A DNA stretch of 55,000 nt from Symbiodinium natans (taxonomy: Eukaryota > Sar > Dinophyceae > Suessiales > Symbiodiniaceae), in the NCBI GenBank assembly GCA_905221605.1, contig CAJNDS010000147.1:639773-694772 (forward strand), in the 5' to 3' direction. Each line of letters starts with the position of its first letter. Position 1 is the stretch's first letter. The notes beneath the pieces are model-generated. The model saw only the letters and a program-made list of their open reading frames with translations. It was not told the DNA's origin and did not search any database. Position numbers and translations under genes: made by a program. Shown in pieces: positions 9,097-19,000 of this stretch.

Positions 9097-10146
9097 ATGG
9101 CTTTTCCAAATGCACTGCTTCCTTCAGAGATACCAATCGAAGATGATGAAGATTCCCCCTCAAAGAGAGCCCGTATGGAAGATGCTGATGCTGCACTAGA
9201 TCTTATGCTTGAACGACAGAAAGCCTCTCCTGCGGCATCCTTGGAGATGGTTCCTGCTTGGGCTCGACAACTTCAAGCTTCGGTGGACAGCAATGCTTTG
9301 CAGATTCGAGAGGTTTGCCAGGATTTTCACACTAGGCTCAGTTATCTGGAAGACCGGGTGGCACGTCCTGCTGAAGATCCTCGTGTCTCAGTATTGACTG
9401 AGAAGGTTGACGAGCTTACTAGGTTGGTTCATGGTAGACCCCCTTCAGTTCCTATGAATGCATCATCAGGGAATGCGGCTGATCCATGGGCTTCCTTTTC
9501 AAGGCAACAGCAAGAGCGAACAGTTCAGAGGTCCAGCTTCGGTCCCTCGAGTTCCCAGCAGAGTCACGATACGGACTTTTGTCGAGTTATAGTGGGAGGT
9601 TGGTGTTTTGACACACCAAGACGAGTCATTTTGGAGGATCTTTCCCGCTTGGTGGCAACCTGGAGTCAGGCTGACCGAAGCCTTATTACCAAGCAGATGG
9701 TCTTTGGACAGCGTGCTCAAACAGCTCACTTGATCCTACAACCGTGCGACTTCCCGGGGGACCGGTTTTACGCGCTTCAGGAATCCTACTCCAACAAGGT
9801 GTTCACTCGAAGTGGTGAGGGCATGTGGATGTCGCCGTCGCGCTCTCCTGCGCGCCGTGCCCTGAATAAGGTGACCAAGAGGGCGTTGGACACTATCTCA
9901 GGACTTTGGCCGGCGGATTCCCCACCAAAGCTTGAGACCTCATGGCAAAGGCAGATTGTCTGGCTTGCAGACCGCAGGGTAGCAGCAGGTACTCAGGACA
10001 TGTTGGTCGCTCAGCCCGCCGAAAAGGTCATCGTCAAGGTCATCGGAAAGGATGAAAGCAAGTTTTACTTTAATGTTTCGCTCCTTGCAACAGAGACAAA
10101 ACAGACTGAAGCCGAAATCGAAATTAAGGTGCAAGAGGCAAGCTGA
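9097..10146 (+). CDS. LINE ORF1 protein
   Basis: A 349-residue protein starting at ATG in context ACCATGG. Residues 1-60 are acidic and basic low-complexity with a possible nuclear signal (SKRAR). Residues about 55-110 look coiled-coil (leucine and charged heptads). Residues about 163-250 look like an RRM-type fold (FCRVIVGGW ... TAHLILQPCDFPGDRF). This is the usual ORF1 plan: trimerising coil plus RNA binding. It ends in TGA at 10144-10146, in the same frame as ORF2. The fold assignment is by eye. Confidence 0.75.
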   Translation: MAFPNALLPSEIPIEDDEDSPSKRARMEDADAALDLMLERQKASPAASLEMVPAWARQLQASVDSNALQIREVCQDFHTRLSYLEDRVARPAEDPRVSVLTEKVDELTRLVHGRPPSVPMNASSGNAADPWASFSRQQQERTVQRSSFGPSSSQQSHDTDFCRVIVGGWCFDTPRRVILEDLSRLVATWSQADRSLITKQMVFGQRAQTAHLILQPCDFPGDRFYALQESYSNKVFTRSGEGMWMSPSRSPARRALNKVTKRALDTISGLWPADSPPKLETSWQRQIVWLADRRVAAGTQDMLVAQPAEKVIVKVIGKDESKFYFNVSLLATETKQTEAEIEIKVQEAS

Positions 10147-10209
10147 AACTCTGCCACTTCCTGCTATGAATTCTTTATCTCTGACTCTTGGAATATTCAA
10201 GGAAAGTCA

Positions 10210-13200
10210 ATGAGTGTTGTTTCCGAATGGCTCAGACTCCTGGACCCTGAGATTGAGTTTCTTGCCTTGCAAGAAGTGGGAGGGACCATGAACCTTCTCA
10301 CACGGGAGCCAGGTGAGACTCGACCGCTGGGGCCATTGGACGAGTACAGTTTTCAGGATTGTGAGTTGGCGGATTTCTTTGTTTTTGGGAGCTCACGTGT
10401 ACAGTCGCATCTGGCTCAGATGATCTTGCTCTCGAAGGATGCTGTTGAGTGTGTTCTTGACACGTTCGAAGGGGAGCGAGTGATAGGGGTACAGTTCGTG
10501 GCAACGGCTTCCAAAGTCAAACGATGGATTTTCTCGATTCACCTTCCTCACAGTGACAACGATGAGGACACTTTCGCAGTGGCCCTCGCAGAACTTAGTA
10601 CAGTGTGCCATCGACATCAATCTGGTCAGGTTGTAATCCTTGGGGACTTCAACGTTGAGAGAGAAAGTCATAGAGCTTTTCTTCTTGACGACGTGCTGGG
10701 TCGCTTTGGGTACAAAACCTTCAGAGGTGGAGTGGCTACGCGCTTTGGCCGAAATGGCTCTTCCGAATTGGATTTTGCATGTGTTAGTCGGAAACTAAAT
10801 GCTATGATTAGGCGGATTCCTCAAGCTGCTCGCTTGATCGTTCATTCACAGTCCAGACTGGATATAGGATCAGATCATGAACGTATCACCCTTGAACTCG
10901 CACTGGGAGATAAGATTCCGAGACGAGCTCGAAGGCGTCCCAACAAGGGAAGGTGTGGCAGATGGAGCGTGGGTTTGAACCTCAACGAACATGTCAGCCA
11001 GCTTCAGACAGTTTTCTCCGAGATGTCACTGGTGGGTAAGTGGGAGGCCCTCAAAGAGACCCAGGTTGCTTGTTGCTATAGAACTCCCACTTACAAGTTC
11101 AAAGATAGTCCTCAACTAAAGCAGATGTGCAAAGATAGGACGCAGTGCCAAGATCCAGACACCAAACTTCTGCTGACACGTGGTATCCTCGCCAAGCGAC
11201 GAGCAGAGAAGATTGAGTGGCTTCGGGACCTAGAAGAGCGTTCGTCTCGTGGTGAAGCTGGGGCTATCCGTTATCTTCGAGGTCGCAGTAAGGTTTACAA
11301 CAACATGGATGGTATGGCCAGGGAGTGTGGTGGGGTTGATGAAGCAGCAAGGGCCATACAAGAACACTTCGATCTTCTCTTTAATCCCACAGTTTCGGAT
11401 GAGCACAAGCAAACCGTTGCGGAAGTGATGAGTGCGCTTCAGTTGAGCTCTGGAGAGTTTGCAGTGAAATTGTTCACTAAAGAGGAAATTGACAAGGGTG
11501 TTGCTCGGTTGAAGCCTGGAAAGTCCACAGGCATGAGTGGGGTGTCAAGCGAGTTGCTTACAGCTATGTGGACAATACCTCAAGGACAGTGCATTCTAAC
11601 TGATTTCTTGAATGACATGCTCCAGAGCTCGGAAGTGCCTGCAGAAGTTCATCGTGCCTTTGTTGTGCTGCTGCCAAAGGTGAGGGATGTTCTTAGACCA
11701 TTGGACATTCGTCCTATTTGTTTAGTTGAGGTTACGAATAAGCTATTCAGCTTTCTACTTTTGCAACGTTTGGTGGACTCTTGGCCTGTCCCCAATTGTC
11801 AGTTTGGCGCAGTAAGTGGAGGGCAGGTTTTGGACGCTTTGGCGGCAGCGCATTGGCAAACCGGCGCAGAGGCTATGAGGCAGCGGCGTTCAGTGTGGAT
11901 AAATGCGGATATCCAGAGCGCTTTTGATTCACTAAATCATTCCACTATTGCGCAGTATCTGCAGGAGCATTGTCCACCGCATTTATCCCGTGAAACGCTC
12001 CAACTTCTTCGTATAGTGTGCAGCCCTGTCATGAAGTTCTCTTGGAAGGGCACAGACTGGGAGACCTTGCAAGGCCAAGGAGTCCAGCAAGGACACACCC
12101 ATAGCCCCATAATATTTGCATACATCATCGGCCACTACGTGCAAACTGAGTTCGAGAGGTGGAGGGTTGGGGGTTCTTCTTCCAGCACTGGGGACTGGGG
12201 ATGGCTGTTTATTGACGACCTCCTGTTACACTTCGATGACTGGCATACAGCCTCCACCCTAACCCCTTTGATGCAAAAGGCATTGGCCTCCCTGGGCTTG
12301 CGACTGAATCTTCGAAAAACCGAGTTACTCGGGCACGAGGAAGCGTTGCAGGAAGGTAGGCGACTCTGCCTTCCTGAGGATCATTTGCTGCGTCAGATCT
12401 CCTGGAAAACCAGCACACAGTATCTGCGCAAACCGCTCAGATTCCTTGAGGTTGGAGAGTCAACCTTTCAGCTCTTGTTTCCATCCCTCAAGCGAGCAGT
12501 CTACGTGGGAATGGAAAGCATGAAATCCGTCTTCAAGAGCCTGTTTTGGAGAGAAGCTGAACTCGCTTTCAAGTTGGTAAACCGCTATGTGGGTTCCAAA
12601 TGGTTCTGGTTTGGGCCTTTACTTATCCCGATACAGACTCATGTGCAGGAAGTTCAGACGTTGCAGGTGTCGGTCATGACATCGGTTCTAAAGCTCTTCA
12701 TTCCAGAAACTGTCAAGCGAGACGCGGCTATGTCCTTACACCGTTTGAGAAGGCGAGCGCTGTTGGTGTTTCTGGGGCGAAATAGGCAGGTTTCCTGGGC
12801 GCACATTTGGCGAATGAGAATCTGGGGATACTTTGGCCATGTATTGCGGAGGCATGACACTCATCCCACTAAGCGAATCCTTCTAGGTCAGGACAACTTG
12901 CAAAGGCCGCAGGGGGGTGTAGCGAATACTCCGCTTCGGTGGATACGGAGCTCAGTGGCCAAGGCCTTCTCGGTTGAACCAACTGTTGAGCAGTTGCTGA
13001 TTTGCGCAGCCGATAGAGAGCAGTGGAGAATCCAGGGAAGTCAGTACATTGTAGCAATGGGAGACAGTGAGTCCCATTCCCACCTAGCGCAAAGCACTTG
13101 GAGTCACTGGCAGTATTCAGTTCTGCAATTGGTTCCTTGGCTTTTTCCCTGCTCGATGGTCTCAGTCGACGGACGAACATCGCTTATTTGGATTGATGAG

Positions 13201-13464
13201 TGTGAGGGCTTTCAACAGTGGGACCTTGAAGATGTCAGCTTCGAGGACCTTTGGACCTTTGTGACTCGAGTTCGTATGCAGAGTGATGCTTGGGTGTTCA
13301 TGATCCATGTTTCCACGGAGATGTACGAGGCGCATGCAGTTATGTGGGGTCGGTTGGCTGAGGAGTGTGTGACAAACTTTCACCAAATTGTGCTACTTGA
13401 CATTTTAGATGATGTCACTATGGAACGGGTGACGCAGCTAGCCTTGCAGTCACGAGAACTGTGA
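10210..13464 (+). CDS. LINE ORF2: AP endonuclease and reverse transcriptase
   Basis: A 1084-residue polyprotein if started at the first ATG. N-terminal endonuclease/exonuclease/phosphatase domain: LALQE with Glu22, GDFN with Asp146, SDH with Asp222-His223. Central reverse transcriptase: ADIQSAFDSL with Asp567, the GVQQGHTHSP motif near residues 624-634, and FIDD at 667-670 (Asp669-Asp670) in place of the common YADD. The C-terminal part has WGYFGHVLRR, seen in related elements; no RNase H domain was recognised. The frame is open upstream of the ATG, and the typical endonuclease start SWNIQG lies before it (10186-10203), so the natural product probably starts earlier or follows readthrough of the ORF1 stop. 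Confidence 0.9.
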   Translation: MSVVSEWLRLLDPEIEFLALQEVGGTMNLLTREPGETRPLGPLDEYSFQDCELADFFVFGSSRVQSHLAQMILLSKDAVECVLDTFEGERVIGVQFVATASKVKRWIFSIHLPHSDNDEDTFAVALAELSTVCHRHQSGQVVILGDFNVERESHRAFLLDDVLGRFGYKTFRGGVATRFGRNGSSELDFACVSRKLNAMIRRIPQAARLIVHSQSRLDIGSDHERITLELALGDKIPRRARRRPNKGRCGRWSVGLNLNEHVSQLQTVFSEMSLVGKWEALKETQVACCYRTPTYKFKDSPQLKQMCKDRTQCQDPDTKLLLTRGILAKRRAEKIEWLRDLEERSSRGEAGAIRYLRGRSKVYNNMDGMARECGGVDEAARAIQEHFDLLFNPTVSDEHKQTVAEVMSALQLSSGEFAVKLFTKEEIDKGVARLKPGKSTGMSGVSSELLTAMWTIPQGQCILTDFLNDMLQSSEVPAEVHRAFVVLLPKVRDVLRPLDIRPICLVEVTNKLFSFLLLQRLVDSWPVPNCQFGAVSGGQVLDALAAAHWQTGAEAMRQRRSVWINADIQSAFDSLNHSTIAQYLQEHCPPHLSRETLQLLRIVCSPVMKFSWKGTDWETLQGQGVQQGHTHSPIIFAYIIGHYVQTEFERWRVGGSSSSTGDWGWLFIDDLLLHFDDWHTASTLTPLMQKALASLGLRLNLRKTELLGHEEALQEGRRLCLPEDHLLRQISWKTSTQYLRKPLRFLEVGESTFQLLFPSLKRAVYVGMESMKSVFKSLFWREAELAFKLVNRYVGSKWFWFGPLLIPIQTHVQEVQTLQVSVMTSVLKLFIPETVKRDAAMSLHRLRRRALLVFLGRNRQVSWAHIWRMRIWGYFGHVLRRHDTHPTKRILLGQDNLQRPQGGVANTPLRWIRSSVAKAFSVEPTVEQLLICAADREQWRIQGSQYIVAMGDSESHSHLAQSTWSHWQYSVLQLVPWLFPCSMVSVDGRTSLIWIDECEGFQQWDLEDVSFEDLWTFVTRVRMQSDAWVFMIHVSTEMYEAHAVMWGRLAEECVTNFHQIVLLDILDDVTMERVTQLALQSREL

Positions 13465-13684
13465 AGCTGGTTGTGTGAGCCTGACTTTCCCGGCAGCTGT
13501 GCAGACCTGGTTGTAAAAGGGTTTCGGCAAGTCAAAGGGTTCAGAACCCTAAGGCCGAAACTCTAGACCCCACGCTTTTCCAAGATAGAAGTTAAAGGCA
13601 CGCCAGGCCGTACGCTTTTCTCAGAACGTTTGCAGCAGCCAAAAGCCAGTATAGGGTTTAGAGTTTGGGGTTTAACTTCGCAAG

Positions 13685-13749
13685 CAAGCCTTCTGACTCC
13701 AAAAAGAGACACTCAGCAGGTTGAAGCTTTTCGACTGGCACTACTGTAA
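13685..13749 (+). CDS. Terminal exon candidate
   Basis: Acceptor CGCAAG|, two bases, then SLLTPKRDTQQVEAFRLALL and TAA. It lies just 3' of the LINE. Confidence 0.55.
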
Positions 13750-13806
13750 ATCCCTCCAACCACCGCCCACCACCTGCGAACCCGAGGAAGGAGCAAGTTC
13801 CTTCAG

Positions 13807-13840
13807 AGGAAAGATCTGACGCCAAGGCGCGCGGCTTCAG
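13807..13840 (+). CDS. Short exon island
   Basis: Acceptor CTTCAG| and donor TTCAG|GTTCAG; frame EERSDAKARGF. Confidence 0.45.
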
Positions 13841-14512
13841 GTTCAGGGTTTCATGCCAAACGCAACCCTGCTAATGGTACAAAAATCCTCCCCCCCCTCC
13901 CCCCACGCAACTTTTACCCTTACAATGCTGTTAGACTGGATTGTGTTTTCATGCCTACATTGTTACCATTCCGCGTGTTGCGCTTTATCGGGGTCAGGTG
14001 AATTTAGGTTAGTGGGATGAGGGAGCCCTAAAACCCTAAACCCGAACACCCTAAATCCCTTGAGTTACTGACAGTTACCCTAAGGGTCCATGTACCTCAT
14101 TATTATATGCTAGGGTTCAGGGCTTAGGGTCAACTACCCAAGCCCTATAAACCTTAAAGGTCCTGATCCAAAAGAACCTCAGCCAAAAACACTATAGAGC
14201 TCCAGGTAATGACTCTACCTCCTACACCCTCAGCAACCCTAACCTCAACTCTAGCCCTATAACCCCCAAACTCTACAGACCCGAAGTGAGCCATATCATA
14301 GAGACCCCAACCTTGGGGACTAAATGAACCCCTGAAAGACCTTATGGTCCTGAATAGGGATTATAGTAGTATCGTAAACCCTAAACCCCTAAACCCTAAA
14401 CCCCCTAAACCCGAAACCCCCTAAACCCGAAACCCCCTAAACCCTAAACCCCACTACCCACTAAGCCCCAAACCCCCCAAGGAATCCCTAAACCATCCTG
14501 TGCCGGAGGCAG

Positions 14513-14562
14513 GTCAATGCTTCGCTTTTGGGCGCCTTTTTGCCGCCCGGGCTGAACTGATC
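14513..14562 (+). CDS. Exon ending at a telomeric donor
   Basis: Acceptor GAGGCAG|, frame QCFAFGRLFAARAELI, donor ATC|GTTTAGGG, where the GT is the first dinucleotide of a telomeric run. Confidence 0.6.
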
Positions 14563-14582
14563 GTTTAGGGTTTAGGGTTTAG

Positions 14583-14650
14583 CCAAAGGCTCCTATGTAG
14601 CACCTTTTTGGGACCCCAAAAGGAACTACATTGGAGCCTTTGGGTAGGGA
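14583..14650. mobile_element. Family G element G1 (hairpin)
   Basis: CCAAAGGCTCCTATGTAGCACC and its inverse ending GGAGCCTTTGGGTAG, with almost no spacer. Placed directly between telomeric DNA. Confidence 0.7.
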
Positions 14651-14764
14651 TTAGGGGTTGGGGTCTTCAAGCTGTTCTGGGCTCAGGGTTTCCTGCGCCC
14701 TATAATCCCTAAACCCTATATACCCTAAACTCTATACATCCCATAGACCCTATCCTCGATTCAG

Positions 14765-14808
14765 TTTGGAGAACGCGAGCCGAAGGGAATTCCCGCTGGG
14801 GCGTTCAG
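14765..14808 (+). CDS. Exon island
   Basis: Acceptor GATTCAG| and donor TTCAG|GTTTCAG; frame FGEREPKGIPAGAF. Confidence 0.6.
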
Positions 14809-14838
14809 GTTTCAGGTTTGGCCCTGCAAGCCTTCATC

Positions 14839-14906
14839 CCCTAAACCCTAAACCCTAAACCCTAAACCCTAAACCCTAAACCCTAAACCCTAAACCCTAA
14901 ACCCTA
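14839..14906. repeat. CCCTAAA array
   Basis: Nine perfect CCCTAAA units. Confidence 0.95.
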
Positions 14907-15130
14907 TAAACCTTAAACCCTGACCCTAGACCCCAACATCTAGGGTTGAACCCCTTGCCCTTGTTTAAGGGGATTCCAAGGGATCCGAAGAATGGGCCCT
15001 TGTTATGTATAGTGTATAGAAGGATATATAACGGGGGGACCCAAATTAAGGGCCCATACTTCGGATCCCCTATTCTAGAACTTCGGCCCCTCGAACTTCG
15101 AAGATTAAACCCTAAACCCTAAACCCTAAA

Positions 15131-15196
15131 CCCTGAACCCTGAACCCTGAACCCTGAACCCTGAACCCTGAACCCTGAACCCTGAACCCTGAACCC
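15131..15196. repeat. CCCTGAA variant array
   Basis: Nine tandem CCCTGAA units directly after CCCTAAA units: local spread of a single-base variant. Confidence 0.95.
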
Positions 15197-15225
15197 GAAG
15201 ATTGGGTTTGTTCCTGGTTTTTCAG

Positions 15226-15320
15226 GCTTGCGCCTGCGTTCATCCTCATCCAGAAGGCCTACTACGACACGCTGATCGAGTACCGCGGGTTTCCTGGCAG
15301 CACATGGGGAAATTGTTGTT
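15226..15320 (+). CDS. Exon island
   Basis: Acceptor TTTTTCAG| and donor GTT|GTAAAT. Frame LAPAFILIQKAYYDTLIEYR followed by GFPGSTWGNC. Strong signals at both ends; family not recognised. Confidence 0.7.
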
Positions 15321-15451
15321 GTAAATCTCAGCCATCTTCGGGTACCCTTCATGTTTTAGGGTCCGTCTTATAACCGGATCCCCAAAGGGATCGTAATTAA
15401 GATCATGAGGAGTTCAGGGCTTTAACCCTAAACCTTAAACCCTAAACCCAG

Positions 15452-15602
15452 GCTGAAGCCCGAGCAGCAGAGCATCGGGAGTTACCTCAACCTATCTCTG
15501 CTGTCGCCGACAAAGTTCACCTGGGACTACACAGAGGTCGTAGCGCGCCCGAAGGTCAACCCAACTTTGCACGATACCTGGAAATGGCACGAGGACGAGT
15601 AA
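15452..15602 (+). CDS. Terminal exon, 49 codons
   Basis: Acceptor AACCCAG| after a CCCTAAA run. Frame LKPEQQSIGSYLNLSLLSPT, then aromatic and charged residues ending TWKWHEDE and TAA. One of the clearest exons here; probably the C-terminus of the gene that includes 15226-15320, although the simple phases do not match, so an exon or a different donor is missing. Confidence 0.75.
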
Positions 15603-15872
15603 AGTCGTACCATGTGTGGTGAAGCAGTAGACGCAAGATTGCCAGGTACTAGTTCTCCACATCTGCGGAAACCTCATCAGTCGTGCCTTGGGGCGGGGGG
15701 TCGGGTGGGGCAAAAGGCCCGCGGGAAGCCGGTATCCGGCTACGCCCTCCCGAAGGAACTTCTGGCCACGTTCTCATCCAGCAATTTTTCCCGTGGCCGA
15801 GGTGTGCTTAGAGGGCTTAAGGCCCTAGCTGAGGGCTCCGATTCTTTTTAGGGTTAGTTCTAGGGGAGTCTA
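15603..15872. other. Probable 3' flank
   Basis: A 79-codon + strand open frame spans part of this, but it lacks convincing ends. No motif seen. Confidence 0.3.
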
Positions 15873-16088
15873 GTATGTTACCCCAAAATGGTACTACACA
15901 GGAGCCTTTGGGATAAACCCGAAATCCTAAACCCTAACACTTAAGCCCTAAACCCTAAACCCTAAACCCTAAACCCTAAACCCTAAACCCTAAACCCTAA
16001 ACCCTAAACCCTAAACCCTAAACCCTAAACCCTAAACCCTAAAGCCTACCCCAAAAAGGTACTACATAGGAGCCTTTGGGTAAACCCT
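15872..16088. mobile_element. Family G half-elements flanking a telomeric array (G2/G3)
   Basis: Two direct copies of about 40 bp (15872-15913 and 16046-16087; TACCCCAAAA-GGTACTACA-AGGAGCCTTTGGG) enclose thirteen-plus CCCTAAA units. Confidence 0.7.
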
Positions 16089-16091
16089 AAG

Positions 16092-16177
16092 AGTTTCGGG
16101 ACTCAAAGGAGTGCCCGCTGACGAAGTCAGGCCGTGGCGACTATGGGTTGATTGCGAGGCTGAAAGAAAGTGCTTTG
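16092..16177 (+). CDS. Exon island
   Basis: CTAAG| and donor TTTG|GTTCAG; frame VSGLKGVPADEVRPWRLWVD continuing CEAERKCF. Confidence 0.7.
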
Positions 16178-16341
16178 GTTCAGGGTTTGGGTTTATGGTT
16201 TAGGGTTTAGGGTTTAGGGTTTAGGGTTTAGGGTTTAGGGTTTAGGGTTTAGGGTTTAGGGTTTCAGAGAGCCCGGGTTCAAGGGTTCGAGGGTTCAAGG
16301 GTTTAGGGTTTCGGTCGTGCTCTGTTTTCATGCCTACAGCC

Positions 16342-16485
16342 ATGCACACTTCTCCCCTTAACATGCCTTTGCTTGGATACCCACGACCATTGCAGGCTGG
16401 TCCCTTGGCCGCCACAGCCTTTCACGCCTCATCCCCGAAACCCTGGAGACCCCCCCAGAACGCTGAAACCAACCCTAAACCCTGA
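16342..16485 (+). CDS. Possible first exon with ATG
   Basis: Preceded by a pyrimidine tract and CTACAG|, then ATG and MHTSPLNMPLLGYPRPLQAG. Open to a TGA formed in telomeric DNA. The CAG|CC-ATG layout could be a spliced-leader acceptor; that is inference. Confidence 0.4.
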   Translation: MHTSPLNMPLLGYPRPLQAGPLAATAFHASSPKPWRPPQNAETNPKP

Positions 16486-16561
16486 GCCCTAAACCCGAAC
16501 ACGGGTGACAACCACAAGCCCGAAACCTTAAGCCCTACAAGCCCTGAACCCTAAGCCCTGA

Positions 16562-16747
16562 ACCTTAAACCCTAAACCCTAAACCCTAAACCCTACACCC
16601 TAAACCCTAAACCCTAAACCCTGAACCCTAAACCCTAAACCCCAAACCCTAAACCCGAAACCCTAAACCCTAAACCCTAAACCCTAAACCCTAAACCCTA
16701 AACCCTAAACCCTAAACCCTAAACCCTAAACCCTAAACCCTAAACCC
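16562..16747. repeat. CCCTAAA array with variants
   Basis: About 25 heptamers, mostly perfect, with scattered CCCTGAA, CCCTACA and CCCCAAA units. Confidence 0.95.
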
Positions 16748-16760
16748 AAACCCTTCAAAG

Positions 16761-16845
16761 GGGGGTTGGAGAGCGGTGCTGGGGTGGAGACATGGAGCTT
16801 TCACCCTCCTGCCCGCAATGGCGCCATGTGATCGAGGAGTCCGGG
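16761..16845 (+). CDS. Exon island
   Basis: CTTCAAAG| and donor GGG|GTTCAG; frame GVGERCWGGDMELSPSCPQW then RHVIEESG. Confidence 0.65.
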
Positions 16846-17369
16846 GTTCAGGGTTTATAGGGTTTAGGGTTTAGGATTAGGGTTTAGGGTTTAGGGTTAG
16901 GGTTTAGGATTAGGGTTTAGGGTTTAGGGTTTAGGGTTTAGGGTTTAGGGTTAGGATTCAGGGTCCCCCCCCCCCCCCCCCAGTACTATAACCCCCCTTT
17001 TATAAGGGTTGCTAGGTAGCCTACAAAGACAAGCAGGTTTAGGGTGTGTTTACCCAGTTGATGGGGCCCCGAAGGCACTTATATGTGGGCTCTTGGACAC
17101 TTGGGGCTACTGTGTTGTAGCATGTAGATACAAACTATAGGATTCCTAGGCAAGCTACCAAAAACAAGGCTTGCACTTTGTTAGGTCATCACTATAGAGC
17201 CGCTTTATAGGGTTCCTAGGCAACCTGCAGAAGAAAGGTAGGTTTGGGGTTCTTACATATGTGTAGGTCCCGAAGAAGGGCGCCCTTTTTAATCCTAGGT
17301 TACTGGGCAACCTAGTTCTGGATTCTTAAGGTAGGGTTTAGGGTTTAGGGTTTCGGGTTTAGGGTTTAG

Positions 17370-17465
17370 GGGCCGCCCGGCTACCAGGAGGTCCTCGATG
17401 AAGCCGGCGGTGCACTGAAGTGGCCCGAGCTGAGGCCATCACCACACTCTGGGGACGAGTTTTGA
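17370..17465 (+). CDS. Terminal exon with telomeric acceptor
   Basis: The acceptor is a telomeric unit itself (GGGTTTAG|GGG). Frame GPPGYQEVLDEAGGALKWPE then LRPSPHSGDEF and TGA, 31 codons. Confidence 0.7.
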   Translation, partial: GPPGYQEVLDEAGGALKWPELRPSPHSGDEF

Positions 17466-17659
17466 ACCCCAAAAGGGATTATAGTAACCCCCTCCTCTTT
17501 CTCATCTCTCCTAGAGTTTAGGGTTTAGGGTTTAGGGTTTAGGGTTTAGGGCGTGCCAAACGGGAGCGCGCTTTGGGAGCGCGCGGTAGTATGCAGACCT
17601 ACCCACCCCAAGACCGCCCACTTACAACTCTCAAGGAGTTAAGACCTTTTATTTTTTTT

Positions 17660-18630
17660 ACAAAGCATCACATGAGTCAGCACTCACGCCCTTTTTGGGG
17701 ATTTCCATAAGGTGCGTGCGGAAACGAGGCAGGGTCCGTGAAGACAGCTTGGGTTGGCGCGAAGGGGCTATGAAGGGATGGGCTAGGAACAGACAAAGGC
17801 AGCGAGGCTTGGTTGGCGCGAAGGGGCTCCAGCCAGGAAGAACACACAGTGAACTGCTTGGGTCGGGCAGAGGGCCACGGAAACAGGGCTGGTGTGGCGG
17901 ATAGCTCGGCTTGGCGCGAAGGGGGTAAGGTGGGGTCAGGGTCAGGACCAGGCACAAATTTGCAGCAAACGGAAGCGAGGCAGGACAGATTGGGTTGGTG
18001 CGAAGGGGCGAAAGCCAGGGAGAGCGCCCCGAAACAGGACACAAACTGGTGTGCGGACAGCTTGGCTTGGCGCAAGGGGGTAATATGATTCGAACAGGCC
18101 AGAGGACAGGGCAGAGCCAGGGCCAGGGCGCAAAACTAGTCAGGGCCAGGGCCAGGGCCAGGGCCAGGGCCAAGGTTTGGCCCCTAGCTTGACGTGAAGG
18201 GGGTAAGGTGGGGTGCCGGGCCAGGTCAGGTCTAGCTTGACGTGAAGGGGGTAAGGTGGGGTGCCGGGCCAGGTCAGGTCATAAGCGACGGAAACAAGGC
18301 AGGGTCCGTGAAAACCCAAGGCACGTGCCAGGAACCGAGAAAGGCAGCGAGGCTTGGTTGGCGCGAAGGGGCTCCAGCCAGGAAGAACACACAGTGAACA
18401 GCTTGGGTTGGGCAGAGCGCCACGGAAACAGGGCTGGTGTGGCGGATAGCTTGGCTTGGCGTGAAGGGGGTGCTAAAGCCAGAGAGGGAGAGCGCCGAAA
18501 CAAGACACAAATTGGTGCGCGGACAGCTTGGCTTGGCGCAAGGGGGTAAGATGACTCGAACAGGCCAGAGCCAGGGCCAGGACCAGAGCACCGGTGCGCG
18601 GACAGCTTGGCTTGGCGCAAGGGGGTAAGA
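17660..18630. repeat. Degenerate long tandem repeat
   Basis: About 330-bp blocks near 17720-18130 and 18290-18580 share long stretches (CTCCAGCCAGGAAGAACACA, AGGGCTGGTGTGGCGGATAG, GCGCAAGGGGGTAA). A 47-bp unit is doubled at 18185-18279. The motif GGCTTGGCGCGAAGGGG recurs throughout. Open frames on both strands reflect this periodicity. Confidence 0.8.
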
Positions 18631-19000
18631 TGACTCGAACAGGCCAGGGCCAGGGCCAGGGCCAGGGCCAGGGCCAGGGCCAGGGCCCTGGGGCCAGGGC
18701 CAGGGCCAGGGCAGGGGGCCCTGGCCAGGGTATGGGCAGGTCAGGGCCAGGGTCAGGGCCAGGGCCAGGGTCAGGGCAGGGCCAGCGCCAGAGCCAGGGC
18801 CAGGGCCAGGGCCAGGCAGGGGGCCAGGGCAGGGGGCCAGGGCCGGGGGCCAGGGCCAGGGCCAGGGTCAGGGCCAGGGCCAGGGCCAGGGCCAGGGCCA
18901 GGGCCAGGGCCAGGGGGCCAGGGCCAGGGCCAGGGCAGGGCCAGGGCCAGGGCCAGGGCCAGGGCCAGGGCCAGGGCCAAGCCAGGGCCAGGCCAGGGCA
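18630..19000. repeat. GGGCCA hexamer satellite
   Basis: About 370 bp of GGGCCA/CAGGGC units with occasional GGGGCC and GGGTCA interruptions, continuous with the preceding repeat. Alanine-leucine and proline-glycine open frames across it are artefacts. Confidence 0.95.

Larger units (their letters stand above)
8983..13542 (+). mobile_element. LINE retrotransposon, near full length
   Basis: Two consecutive open frames (ORF1 and an endonuclease-reverse transcriptase ORF2) on the + strand. They are flanked by GGCAATTCAAAGGGTTC (8983-8999) and GGCAAGTCAAAGGGTTC (13526-13542), a 16/17 match that I read as the target-site duplication. No poly(A) tail is visible; the 3' end runs into AGGGTTTCGG. Both frames are intact apart from one in-frame TGA between them, so the copy is young. 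Known: LINEs of this endonuclease type are common in dinoflagellate genomes. Confidence 0.85.

Noticed and set aside
15119-15352. Minus-strand frame ending in repeated GFRVQGS
   Set aside because: The repeated peptide is just the CCCTGAA array in translation; similar GFRV endings elsewhere have the same cause.
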